Source: Hyphomicrobium_A sp963745205
Lineage (GTDB): Bacteria; Pseudomonadota; Alphaproteobacteria; Rhizobiales; Hyphomicrobiaceae
Direction: 5' to 3'
Assembly (NCBI GenBank): GCA_963745205.1
Contig: CAVUWX010000007.1
Span: 62,001 to 126,000, forward strand
DNA length: 64,000 bases
A program made the translations under genes and the position numbers. How positions within the stretch are numbered: the stretch's first letter is position 1; the number at the start of each line of letters is the position of its first letter. Below, one piece after another: positions 1 to 7,625 of the stretch. The notes below the pieces were generated by a model. That model searched no databases. It was not told where the DNA came from and worked only from the letters and a program-made list of their open reading frames with translations.

Positions 1-777
1 GGAAAGATGCACGCTTTCGCTCAAGGGATCGCGAGCGCGAAGGAGCTCGATCAGCCTGTTGCCGAGCTTGACGATCGCAGCCGTCTCGAGACCGAGGCGC
101 AGGTCTTTGACGCGGCGAGGAAGGTTGGCCGCCTCGTGCATCAGCTCGGCGGCTCGCGCGGTGACCGATTTGAGGCATGCGCCCAAAGCAGGAGAGGCCT
201 TCGCGGCGGCCAGCGCCTCGACACCGACCCCCTGATCGGCGAGCGCATCGAGGGGAATGTAGACGCGGTCCAGCGCGCGGTAGTCCTTGCCGCAATCCTG
301 CAGGTGATTGATCACTTGCAGTGCGGAGCAGAGTGCATCCGACGGCACCCATGTCGACTGATCCTCGCCATGCACGTCCAATACGAAGCGGCCGACGGGA
401 TTGGCGGAATACCGGCAGTAGTGCATCAGCTCGTCCCAGTCGACGTAGCGGCGCTTGGAAACGTCCTGACGGAACGCCACCAGCAGCTCGAGCGGATGGC
501 GGGGCGCCAGCCCGGTCTCGGCGAGCGCGCGTCGCAGGGGAAGAGCGTCCGGCGCCGCGTCCGACTTGCCGAGGAGCGTAGCCTCGAGCGAATCAAGCAC
601 CGCAAACTTGTCGCGCTCGCTCAACGTCGGATGATCGGCAGCATCGTCGGCCGCCCGGGCGAAGCGGTAAAAGGCAAGTATGGGGACCCGAAAGCGTGGA
701 GCAATCAGCAGGGAGGCGACGGGAAAATTCTCGTCGTGCTCGGACTTGCCGGACTTGAACTCGACACCGATCGTCAT
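1..777 (-). CDS. hpnC: Squalene synthase HpnC, hopanoid biosynthesis (3' end beyond window)
   Basis: Trans-isoprenyl diphosphate synthase family protein of the HpnC type, which acts with HpnD and HpnE to make squalene for hopanoids. The 259 visible codons are open to the window edge. Two features fit the family: an Asp-rich stretch near the N-terminus (AADDAADHP) and, further on, a NHLQDCGKDY segment preceding the RVYIP motif. The ATG at 777 overlaps the hpnB stop by four bases (ATGA), indicating translational coupling in an ispA-hpnA-hpnB-hpnC operon. The C-terminus lies outside the window. HpnD is a related family, but the position directly after hpnB favours HpnC. Confidence 0.88.
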   Translation of the reverse strand, partial: MTIGVEFKSGKSEHDENFPVASLLIAPRFRVPILAFYRFARAADDAADHPTLSERDKFAVLDSLEATLLGKSDAAPDALPLRRALAETGLAPRHPLELLVAFRQDVSKRRYVDWDELMHYCRYSANPVGRFVLDVHGEDQSTWVPSDALCSALQVINHLQDCGKDYRALDRVYIPLDALADQGVGVEALAAAKASPALGACLKSVTARAAELMHEAANLPRRVKDLRLGLETAAIVKLGNRLIELLRARDPLSESVHLS

Positions 778-1940
778 CGCTTCTCCGGGAGGGCCTGTGC
801 GCGCCCTTTCCACATGCCCCCGCGCCCTCGCCAATGCTGGTAGGCGGAATCAACAGTGAAGACCAAGTACGCCGCCGCGATGAGAGGCAACGCCGGTCCC
901 CAAAACGGCGACGAGCGATAGAAGCGCAGTGTGGGTTGAAAAGCTATCGCCATCAGCACCCAAGCAGCAACGCCAAATGTCCAGGACGGATAATCGCCGA
1001 AAATGGCGAGCATAGGCGCGGCGAAATAGCTGGCCGTCATTCCTACGATGGTGGCGGCGAGCAACAGCGGCGAGTAGCGCAGCTGCGCATAGGCCGAGCG
1101 CGCGACCATGCGACGGATATCCTCGACGCGCGGGTAGGGTCTGAGGCTCGATACACGCTGCGTCAGGCCGAGCCAAATCGGACCCTCTGCCTTCATCACC
1201 GTGGCAAGCGCGCAATCGTCGATCAACGCATTGCGAATGGTGGCCATGCCCCCGGCGCTTTCAAGGGTACGGCGCTCTACGAGCATGCAACCTCCGGCTG
1301 CGGCTGCTGTGCTCATCGATGCTCTGCCGACCCAAGCGAACGGGTAGAGCATTTGAAAAAAGAAGATGAAGGCAGGGATCAGGGCTCGCTCCGCGAAACT
1401 CTCGCAGTTGAGCTTCGCCATGAGAGAGGTCAGCACGTACCCGCCACTGCGAGCACGCGCAACGAGGTGGGTCAGAGCGTCGGGCGAATAACCAATGTCC
1501 GCGTCAGTCAATAAGAGGAATTGAGGAGGATCCTGCATGGCCGCAGCATGCGCGATGCCTTGCTGCATGGCCCAGACCTTGCCCGTCCAGCCCGGCGGTC
1601 GCGGCTGGCCTCGCAGCACGACGACCTCACGTCCCGCTGCGGCGGCAACGCGCCGTGCGACGTCGGACGTGCCGTCATCGCTTTGATCATCGACCAGTAT
1701 GATTGTGATAGGGCGCGCATAATCTTGCGCGAGCAGAGAGCCCAGGCTTTGCGGCAGCATGGCGGCCTCGTTGCGGGCCGGAACCACAGCGGCCACGCGC
1801 GGCCAGGGCTCACCCGATTGGCGCGTCAACGACGGATCGCGCGCGTCGCTCTCGCGTCCGAGCCAAAACCCTCCGCGAAAGAGCAAGAGGTAAACCCAAA
1901 TCGCCAAAGCGAGGACCGCAATGACGAGCTCAATCGTCAT
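774..1940 (-). CDS. hpnB: Hopanoid-associated glycosyltransferase HpnB
   Basis: Membrane-bound family 2 glycosyltransferase, 388 aa. It has an N-terminal membrane segment (residues ~5-22), a GT-A nucleotide-binding motif VDDQSDDGT (~83-91), a DxD-type metal site in LLTDADIG (~143-150), a QLRYSP segment, and hydrophobic segments near the C-terminus. HpnB proteins sit in hopanoid operons and are thought to act on extended hopanoid side chains or related membrane glycolipids; the exact acceptor cannot be read from sequence. The ATG at 1940 was chosen because it forms an ATGA overlap with the hpnA stop; a longer in-frame reading to 1967 has no such support. Confidence 0.9.
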   Translation of the reverse strand: MTIELVIAVLALAIWVYLLLFRGGFWLGRESDARDPSLTRQSGEPWPRVAAVVPARNEAAMLPQSLGSLLAQDYARPITIILVDDQSDDGTSDVARRVAAAAGREVVVLRGQPRPPGWTGKVWAMQQGIAHAAAMQDPPQFLLLTDADIGYSPDALTHLVARARSGGYVLTSLMAKLNCESFAERALIPAFIFFFQMLYPFAWVGRASMSTAAAAGGCMLVERRTLESAGGMATIRNALIDDCALATVMKAEGPIWLGLTQRVSSLRPYPRVEDIRRMVARSAYAQLRYSPLLLAATIVGMTASYFAAPMLAIFGDYPSWTFGVAAWVLMAIAFQPTLRFYRSSPFWGPALPLIAAAYLVFTVDSAYQHWRGRGGMWKGRAQALPEKR

Positions 1941-2938
1941 GTCACGTAGCCCATCGCACGGAACCACTGCAGCGCATCACGGAGCGCTTCCTCGACGGGC
2001 CTCGACGTGTATCCGAGCTCGCGCTCTGCCTTGGCGGAGGTGAAGTACATTTTGTACTTGGCCATCCTGAGACCATCGAGCGTGACGAAGGGTTCGCGTC
2101 GAGTGATGCGCGCGACTCCCTCTGCCGCAAGCGCCACAGGATAGATGAGTGCACGCGGCAAGCGTAGGCGCGGTGGACGGCGCTGAACCAGCAAAGCAAT
2201 TCTGGAAAGCAAATCGGCGAGCGCGACGTTCTCGCCTCCCAGGATATAACGCTCACCGATGCGCCCGCGACGGAGCGCTGCCACGTGCCCTGCTGCGACA
2301 TCGTCGACGTGCACGAGATTGAGGCCCGTATCGACGAAGGCCGGAACCCGGCCCGATGCCGCTTCCACTATGAGGCGTCCGGTCGGAGTAGGCCTGACGT
2401 CGCGCGGACCGATAGGCGTCGACGGATTGACGATTACGGCCGGCAAACCATGACGCGCCACCAAGTCTTCAACGAGCCGCTCGGCCGCGACCTTGCTACG
2501 CTTGTAGGTTCCGATCGCTTCATCCTCGGACAATGGGCTCGTCTCATCCGCCGGGCGCTCGCGCCCGTGCAATTGCAGCGTTGCGACGCTCGACGTATAG
2601 ACGACACGCTCGACACCAGCTGCTCGTGCGGACGTCATCACGACGCGCGTCCCGTCGACGTTGGTGCGGGTGATCTCGTCCGGATCCGATGCCCAGAGGC
2701 GGTAATCGGCCGCGACATGGAACGCGTAGCGTGCGCCCTTGACGGCGGCGGCAACGGCATCGGCGTCACGTATGTCCCCTTCGACGATCTCGACATCGAG
2801 ACCGTCCAAGTTTACGCGAGGACTGTCCCGGCGCACGAGCGCGCGGACGGCATAGCCCGAGCGGATCAGTGCCCTCACTACGGCCGAACCGACAAAGCCC
2901 GACGCACCGGTGACGAAGGTGAGATCACTGCTGGACAC
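1937..2938 (-). CDS. hpnA: Hopanoid-associated NAD-dependent epimerase HpnA
   Basis: Extended short-chain dehydrogenase/reductase, 333 aa. The N-terminal Rossmann motif TGASGFVG binds NAD(P), and the catalytic YxxxK is visible as YKRSK around residue 146. HpnA is the sugar epimerase/reductase-like member of hopanoid operons, and its position between ispA and hpnB supports the assignment. The gene follows ispA by 37 bases and overlaps hpnB by four bases. The substrate is not known from the sequence. Confidence 0.9.
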   Translation of the reverse strand: MSSSDLTFVTGASGFVGSAVVRALIRSGYAVRALVRRDSPRVNLDGLDVEIVEGDIRDADAVAAAVKGARYAFHVAADYRLWASDPDEITRTNVDGTRVVMTSARAAGVERVVYTSSVATLQLHGRERPADETSPLSEDEAIGTYKRSKVAAERLVEDLVARHGLPAVIVNPSTPIGPRDVRPTPTGRLIVEAASGRVPAFVDTGLNLVHVDDVAAGHVAALRRGRIGERYILGGENVALADLLSRIALLVQRRPPRLRLPRALIYPVALAAEGVARITRREPFVTLDGLRMAKYKMYFTSAKAERELGYTSRPVEEALRDALQWFRAMGYVT

Positions 2939-2975
2939 GGGCGCCTTTTTCGTGTGAGCGGCTTACAGGTTTGTT

Positions 2976-3902
2976 TCAGCCACGCCGGATGCCAACGAAT
3001 CGCGCAGCCTCCCGCAGGGAGTCGGCTTGGCCTTCCCAGGCATCAAGAGCGCCAATTGCCTCGGCCTCAAGTTGTTTAAGCTTGTTCTTGCTGGCCTCGA
3101 TGCCGAGCAGAGAGACGAATGTGGCCTTGCCGGAAGCGGCATCTTTGGATGTCGCCTTGCCAACCTCGGCAGCTTCGCCTTCGACATCCAAAAGATCATC
3201 TGCAATTTGAAATGCGAGGCCCAAAGCACGGGAATAACGTGCAAGTGCTCGGCGCTCAGCGGGAGCGCCGCGTCCGAGAATTGCGCCTGCCATAACCGAA
3301 AATTCGATTAGCGCGCCGGTTTTGAGAGTCTGAATAAGAGTAACCCCCTCCAAATCAACCCGAGTGCGTTCGGCAATCAGATCGAGCATTTGGCCGCCGG
3401 CCATGCCCTGCCAGCCCGAGGCCCGGGCCAGACCCAAAACAAGCTCGCTCCGGATCGCGGGATCAGCATCGGTGTCAGGCCGACTGAGAATCTCGAAGGC
3501 AAGCGTCAACAGCGCATCACCCGCAAGGATTGCCGTCGCTTCGTCGAACGCCTTATGCACGGTGGGGCGCCCGCGGCGCAAATCATCATCATCCATCGCC
3601 GGAAGATCATCGTGCACAAGCGAGTAGCAATGAATGCATTCGACGGCTGCGGCCACGGCGAGCGACCTCGCCTGTGACACCCCAAAAAGGGCGGCCGTTT
3701 CTATTACAAGAAACGGACGAAACCGCTTCCCGCCTCCAAGCGTGGCGTAGCGCATAGCGTCGGCGAGAAAACCTAAAGATGTCGCTTCGGCGCCGCTGAT
3801 TTCCAAGAGGCTCGCAATCTTTGCATCGACCGCTTGCCTGTAAGCCCCCAGTTTTAGACTAAGATCCAAGCCACCCCCCCGAACCGCGTAACCCAGAAGC
3901 AC
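2976..3902 (-). CDS. ispA: Farnesyl diphosphate synthase (polyprenyl synthetase)
   Basis: Condenses IPP with DMAPP/GPP to farnesyl diphosphate, the precursor of squalene and hopanoids. It carries both Asp-rich motifs: DDLPAMDDDD (residues ~98-107) and DDLLD (~235-239), plus the GGGKR substrate-binding segment. It is the first gene of the hopanoid operon here. The start is uncertain. The listed GTG at 3902 has no clear ribosome site. A TTG just after a run of seven G (ending near 3875) could be the start, with the G run serving as Shine-Dalgarno. A nearby ATG would join the frame only if that run had six G. A geranylgeranyl specificity cannot be excluded. Confidence 0.9.
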   Translation of the reverse strand: MLLGYAVRGGGLDLSLKLGAYRQAVDAKIASLLEISGAEATSLGFLADAMRYATLGGGKRFRPFLVIETAALFGVSQARSLAVAAAVECIHCYSLVHDDLPAMDDDDLRRGRPTVHKAFDEATAILAGDALLTLAFEILSRPDTDADPAIRSELVLGLARASGWQGMAGGQMLDLIAERTRVDLEGVTLIQTLKTGALIEFSVMAGAILGRGAPAERRALARYSRALGLAFQIADDLLDVEGEAAEVGKATSKDAASGKATFVSLLGIEASKNKLKQLEAEAIGALDAWEGQADSLREAARFVGIRRG

Positions 3903-4072
3903 TCATTGGGGGAGGCCATCGTGGCGATTGATTGACCAAGGCAGTTAATGGCGGGGGGTCTCTTTTGTCACGCGCATTTACCAAGAATCTAACTCGAAAG
4001 ATCCAACCAATGCCTCGAGCCCCGCTTGCACGGTTGGCGGACGCCAAGCTTACAAGACGGATCGTCTTCAAC

Positions 4073-4417
4073 CTAGGCGCGGCTGATGCCGTAACGCGAA
4101 CGCCTTGGGCTCTGACGCCGGCCGTTGGATTGCACCTGGTTCCGTTCCAAGGGCAGCATTCGACGGCGCCAAGCGACTACCATGCCGAGGCACGAGCCGG
4201 CGAGCGCGACTGCGATTGAGATTGCGGTCGCTTCTTCATATCCCAACTCTGACCCGTAAAGACCCGCTCCGACCACGCCGACGAAGCCACCAAGCACCAA
4301 GCTTGCGAGCAGCGCACCAACAAGGCGCCGCACATTCCCGATTGGGCGGGTGATGGCATAGGAGAGGGCCAACGAAAAAAAGAAGGCGACGAGTGGTGTC
4401 GCTATTGAGGAGAGCAT
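4073..4417 (-). CDS. Small hydrophobic membrane protein, function unknown
   Basis: 114 aa with about three hydrophobic segments (residues ~5-22, ~33-52, ~64-84) and a basic, Arg-rich C-terminal tail after residue 85. The start is well supported: GGAGGTGA lies just upstream of the ATG at 4417. I do not recognise the family. It stands alone between ispA and the HlyIII gene on the same strand, with no sign of tight coupling. An inner-membrane location is inferred from hydrophobicity only. Confidence 0.6.
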   Translation of the reverse strand: MLSSIATPLVAFFFSLALSYAITRPIGNVRRLVGALLASLVLGGFVGVVGAGLYGSELGYEEATAISIAVALAGSCLGMVVAWRRRMLPLERNQVQSNGRRQSPRRSRYGISRA

Positions 4418-4584
4418 CAGTCACCTCCGGTTCTGAACGTGAAGACGATTGTTGCGGCGCCCGCACAATCGAATCAGCCAGCTGTGTTGCTGGGGGTTAT
4501 TGCGAGCCCGACAGCGCGCGTCGACCGGATTGTGATGCCATCCACTTGTCGCTTCTACCTCGGGCCAGTGGGCCGTGCGGCAAA

Positions 4585-5229
4585 TCAAAGCACCACGGCA
4601 TCGACCACGGCCGCGAAGTGGCAGGCCGACGCCGCCAGCACGAACGCGTGCCAGATGGCGTTGTGGTAGGGCAGCTTCTGCCACAGGTGGAAGGCGACCC
4701 CGGCCGTATAGAGAATGCCGCCCAGCACCAGCAGCGCCATGGCGGTGGCCGGCACCGCTTCCAGCAGGGGCTTCAGCGCCGCAAGACACGCCCACCCTTG
4801 CGCAAGATAGAGCACGTAGGCCGTGCGTACGAACTGTCCCGGCAGGGCCAGCCGCGTGAACACGCCGATGGCCGCGATCGCCCATACGGCGCCGAGCAGC
4901 CCCAAGCCGGCGAGGCCGCCCATTTTCACCGCGGCGAATGGCGTGTAGGTGGCGGCGATCTTTATGTAGATCGCGGCATGGTCGAAGCGGCGCAGCAGCG
5001 CCTTGAGGTTCGGCCGCCTGACCAGGTGGTAGGCGGCAGAGCAGCCGAATACCGCGAGCAGACCCGCGCCGTATATCAACACGCTCGCGGTCGCGTGTGG
5101 CGGCAGCTCGCCTGCCGCCAAGAGCGCCAGGCTCGCCGCGGCGATGAGGCTCGCGGTGACGCCGATGACGTGGAGGGCTCCGTCGGCGATCAGTTCGCCT
5201 TTCGAATACTCTGGAAAAACGTGGGACAT
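4585..5229 (-). CDS. Hemolysin III / PAQR family membrane protein
   Basis: Seven-helix-type membrane protein of the HlyIII (YqfA/PAQR) family, 214 aa. Family signatures are visible in order: AAYHLV after the second helix, RRFDHAAIYIKIAATYTPF in the middle, and LPYHNAIWHAFVLAAS with a following CHF near the C-terminus. The conserved His residues are the family's predicted metal-binding hydrolase-like site. Bacterial members have no settled physiological role despite the name. The ATG at 5229 gives the usual family length; longer in-frame readings add a low-complexity N-terminus. Confidence 0.85.
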   Translation of the reverse strand: MSHVFPEYSKGELIADGALHVIGVTASLIAAASLALLAAGELPPHATASVLIYGAGLLAVFGCSAAYHLVRRPNLKALLRRFDHAAIYIKIAATYTPFAAVKMGGLAGLGLLGAVWAIAAIGVFTRLALPGQFVRTAYVLYLAQGWACLAALKPLLEAVPATAMALLVLGGILYTAGVAFHLWQKLPYHNAIWHAFVLAASACHFAAVVDAVVL

Positions 5230-5309
5230 GCCGCAAGATAACGCGCCCGTCATGGCGAGGTCGGGGCGCACCCCGTGCGACACAATGACGGAGACCGCGA
5301 TTGGCGCGG

Positions 5310-5696
5310 CTACTCCGCGGTCGGCACGCGCGGCGGGGCGTCGCGCTCCTGTGTCTGCGCCAGCCGCGTCGTATCCCACGGCCAGTGCCCGTTGATCTCC
5401 ACGTCGAGCGAGATCGACAGGAAGGTGCGGATGAGCACGATGCCGCCCAAGACGAGCATGCTCTGCAAGGTCGGATCGAGAACAACGGACTTTATGATGT
5501 CGCCAGCGATCAGGAGCTCGAGGCCTAGCAGGATTCCCCGACCGATATTGGCGCGATAAGCGCGATAGGTCGTCTCAAAGTCCCCGCGGCGCAAGTGGAT
5601 CAGGAATACGGCGGTCGAGATGGCGACCGCGCTGAGGATGACGGCGAAGCTTGCCGCTTCCAACGCTTCGCTCGCGAAGTGCGCAAGATCCTGCAT
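5310..5696 (-). CDS. DUF1622 family membrane protein
   Basis: 128 aa, three hydrophobic segments. The sequence matches the DUF1622 pattern: RANIGRGILLGLELLIAGDI in the middle, then IRTFLSISLDVEINGHWPW near the C-terminus. The family is a conserved bacterial inner-membrane protein of unknown function. It lies 80 bases upstream of the HlyIII gene on the same strand, so the two may be cotranscribed. Confidence 0.75.
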   Translation of the reverse strand: MQDLAHFASEALEAASFAVILSAVAISTAVFLIHLRRGDFETTYRAYRANIGRGILLGLELLIAGDIIKSVVLDPTLQSMLVLGGIVLIRTFLSISLDVEINGHWPWDTTRLAQTQERDAPPRVPTAE

Positions 5697-5832
5697 ACGT
5701 TTTCACTATCATTGCCGAGGCCGCTCGGCGCGCCTTCACGAACCCGCTATCCACATCTAGTTTGATCTTGGACCGTACGGCCGCCCGCCTGGCGGGCGGA
5801 TCGGATCGATCCGGAGGGGGTGCTCACCGCCG

Positions 5833-6627
5833 ATGTATGACCCAATCTCAAAGGCGCTCTGGTTCTGCCTGCAGCCCTCCTCGCTCCTGTTGATCCTCCT
5901 GTTCGTCGGCGCCGCGCTGATCTTCACCCGCTACGGCAAAGCGGGACGCTGGCTGGTCGTAGCCAGCGCGGCCCTATTCCTCATTGGCGGCGTGTTCCCG
6001 CTCAGTACCTGGATGACGCTGCCGCTGGAGCAGCGCTTCGCGCGCGCCGATCTGGCGGGCCGCGACATCGACGGCATCATCGTGCTCGGCGGGGTAGAGG
6101 ATGCGCGCGTCGCCGCCGGACGGCACGCCCACGCCATCAACGAGACGGGGGAGCGCATTACTGAGGCCGTCGCGCTCGCTCTGCGCTATCCCCGCGCCAA
6201 GGTCGTGTTCACCAGCGGTGCCGTCACCTACCGTGGCGTCCGCGCCACCGGTGCCGAGGCGGCCGGCGTCATCTTCCGCGATCTCGGCATCTCCGCCGAT
6301 CGCTTCGTACCCGAGAGCGCCTCGCGCAACACTTGGGAGAACGCCCTTTACACCAAGGCCCTGGTGCAGCCGCAGCCCGGCCAGCTCTGGGTCCTGGTGA
6401 CCTCAGCCCACCACATGCCGCGCGCGATGGGCGCCTTCCGCAAGGTGGGATTTGCGGTCGAGCCGTGGCCCGTCGATTACCGCACAGCCGACAAGTACGA
6501 CTGGTATCGAACGTTCGAAGCGCCATCGGAAGGCCTGCGGCGGCTCGACCTCGCGGTGCACGAATGGATCGGGCTCGTCACCTATTGGATCATGGGCCGC
6601 AGCGACGAGCTGTTTCCCCAGCCCTAG
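5833..6627 (+). CDS. YdcF/SanA/ElyC-family DUF218 protein
   Basis: 264 aa. Two N-terminal membrane helices (residues ~15-35 and ~40-58) are followed by a DUF218 domain that starts at DGIIVLGG, with later VVFTSGA, ESASRNTWENA and VTSAHHMPRA segments typical of the family. Relatives such as ElyC and SanA act at the cell envelope, affecting peptidoglycan or undecaprenyl-linked steps, but the biochemical reaction is unsettled. It is convergent with the alpha/beta hydrolase, with both stops inside one palindrome. Confidence 0.85.
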   Translation: MYDPISKALWFCLQPSSLLLILLFVGAALIFTRYGKAGRWLVVASAALFLIGGVFPLSTWMTLPLEQRFARADLAGRDIDGIIVLGGVEDARVAAGRHAHAINETGERITEAVALALRYPRAKVVFTSGAVTYRGVRATGAEAAGVIFRDLGISADRFVPESASRNTWENALYTKALVQPQPGQLWVLVTSAHHMPRAMGAFRKVGFAVEPWPVDYRTADKYDWYRTFEAPSEGLRRLDLAVHEWIGLVTYWIMGRSDELFPQP

Positions 6628-6637
6628 AGACTCTAGG
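6623..6637. terminator. Short perfect palindrome spanning two convergent stop codons
   Basis: CCTAGAG-A-CTCTAGG. The left arm contains the TAG stop of the YdcF-like gene (6625-6627) and the right arm contains the stop of the alpha/beta hydrolase (6633-6635). It could fold as a small hairpin on either strand. It has no U-tract, so a terminator role is only possible. Confidence 0.3.
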
Positions 6638-7547
6638 CGATCGCCAGCGTTGCGATGCTGTGGCCGGATTCGGCGGCAGTGAGGAAATGGCGGATCGCCT
6701 CGATGGTGCCGACATCCTTCAAGAGGGGCGCGTGGCCCTGATTGGGAACTGTGACGGTAGCGAGCTCCGGGTGGCGCCGGCGCATTTCGTCGACCGTCTC
6801 GGCCGTGAGCACATCCGAGTTCTCCCCGCGCACGACGAGAACAGGGATCCGCTTCAACGCCTCGAACTGCGGCCATAGCTCGGGCACGGGACCATAGAGC
6901 ACCGACAGCGCCTTGCCGAGCTTCTGGTCGTAGGCCTGCGCTGGCTTGCCGTTGCGGTCGTTGTACCACTGCCGCGCCAAATCCTCCCATTGCTGCTCGG
7001 GCACGTCGGGGAAATGGCGGCGGTTCAAGTCGCGCACCATGCGCGCGGCGTCGGCCCACGAGATTGGCAGCGGAATGCGTCCGACGTAGCCGCTGATGCG
7101 CACGAGGCCGTCGTGCTCGATGACGGGGCCGATGTCCACCAGCACGGCAGCGCCCAGCGCGGCCGGCCGCACGGCCGCCATGAGCATGGTGATGAGCCCG
7201 CCGCGCGAGGTGCCGATAACCGCCGCATCCGAAAGCCCTGCGAGCGTCATGAAGTCGAGCACGTCGAGCATCTCGACCGTTACGGTGTAGTTGCGCCAGT
7301 CGGGATCGTGCTCGGAGAGGCCGCGGCCGCGGTAATCGAAGGTATAGACGGTGCGCGCGTTGCTCGGATGGCGGCTCAGCGCAACGGCAAGGTCGTGGAA
7401 ATCGCGACCGTTGCGCGTCAACCCGGGCAGGCAGAGGACTGAGCGTCCGCGCGCCGTGCCGGAGGCCGGATAGCGGCGGGCATGCAGCTTCAGCCCGTCG
7501 CGCGCGGTGAAGAAGATTTCTTCGAAGGTCGTGGCTTCCGACGTCAT
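6633..7547 (-). CDS. Alpha/beta-fold hydrolase
   Basis: 304 aa. The alpha/beta hydrolase triad is visible: nucleophile Ser in GTSRGG, a late Asp in GENSDVL and the His in NQGHAP near the C-terminus. The N-terminal LCLPGLTRNGRDFHDLA segment forms the HG-type oxyanion region. The substrate cannot be told; relatives include esterases and lactonases. The ATG at 7547 was chosen because a GGGGAG ribosome site precedes it; a 19-residue longer reading is possible. Confidence 0.85.
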   Translation of the reverse strand: MTSEATTFEEIFFTARDGLKLHARRYPASGTARGRSVLCLPGLTRNGRDFHDLAVALSRHPSNARTVYTFDYRGRGLSEHDPDWRNYTVTVEMLDVLDFMTLAGLSDAAVIGTSRGGLITMLMAAVRPAALGAAVLVDIGPVIEHDGLVRISGYVGRIPLPISWADAARMVRDLNRRHFPDVPEQQWEDLARQWYNDRNGKPAQAYDQKLGKALSVLYGPVPELWPQFEALKRIPVLVVRGENSDVLTAETVDEMRRRHPELATVTVPNQGHAPLLKDVGTIEAIRHFLTAAESGHSIATLAIA

Positions 7548-7625
7548 GAACTCCCCGCTACAGCGGCCGGTCGCTATTTGCCCGCTATCAGACGACGGCC
7601 TCAAGTGCTTCTCGCAGCTGGTTCG

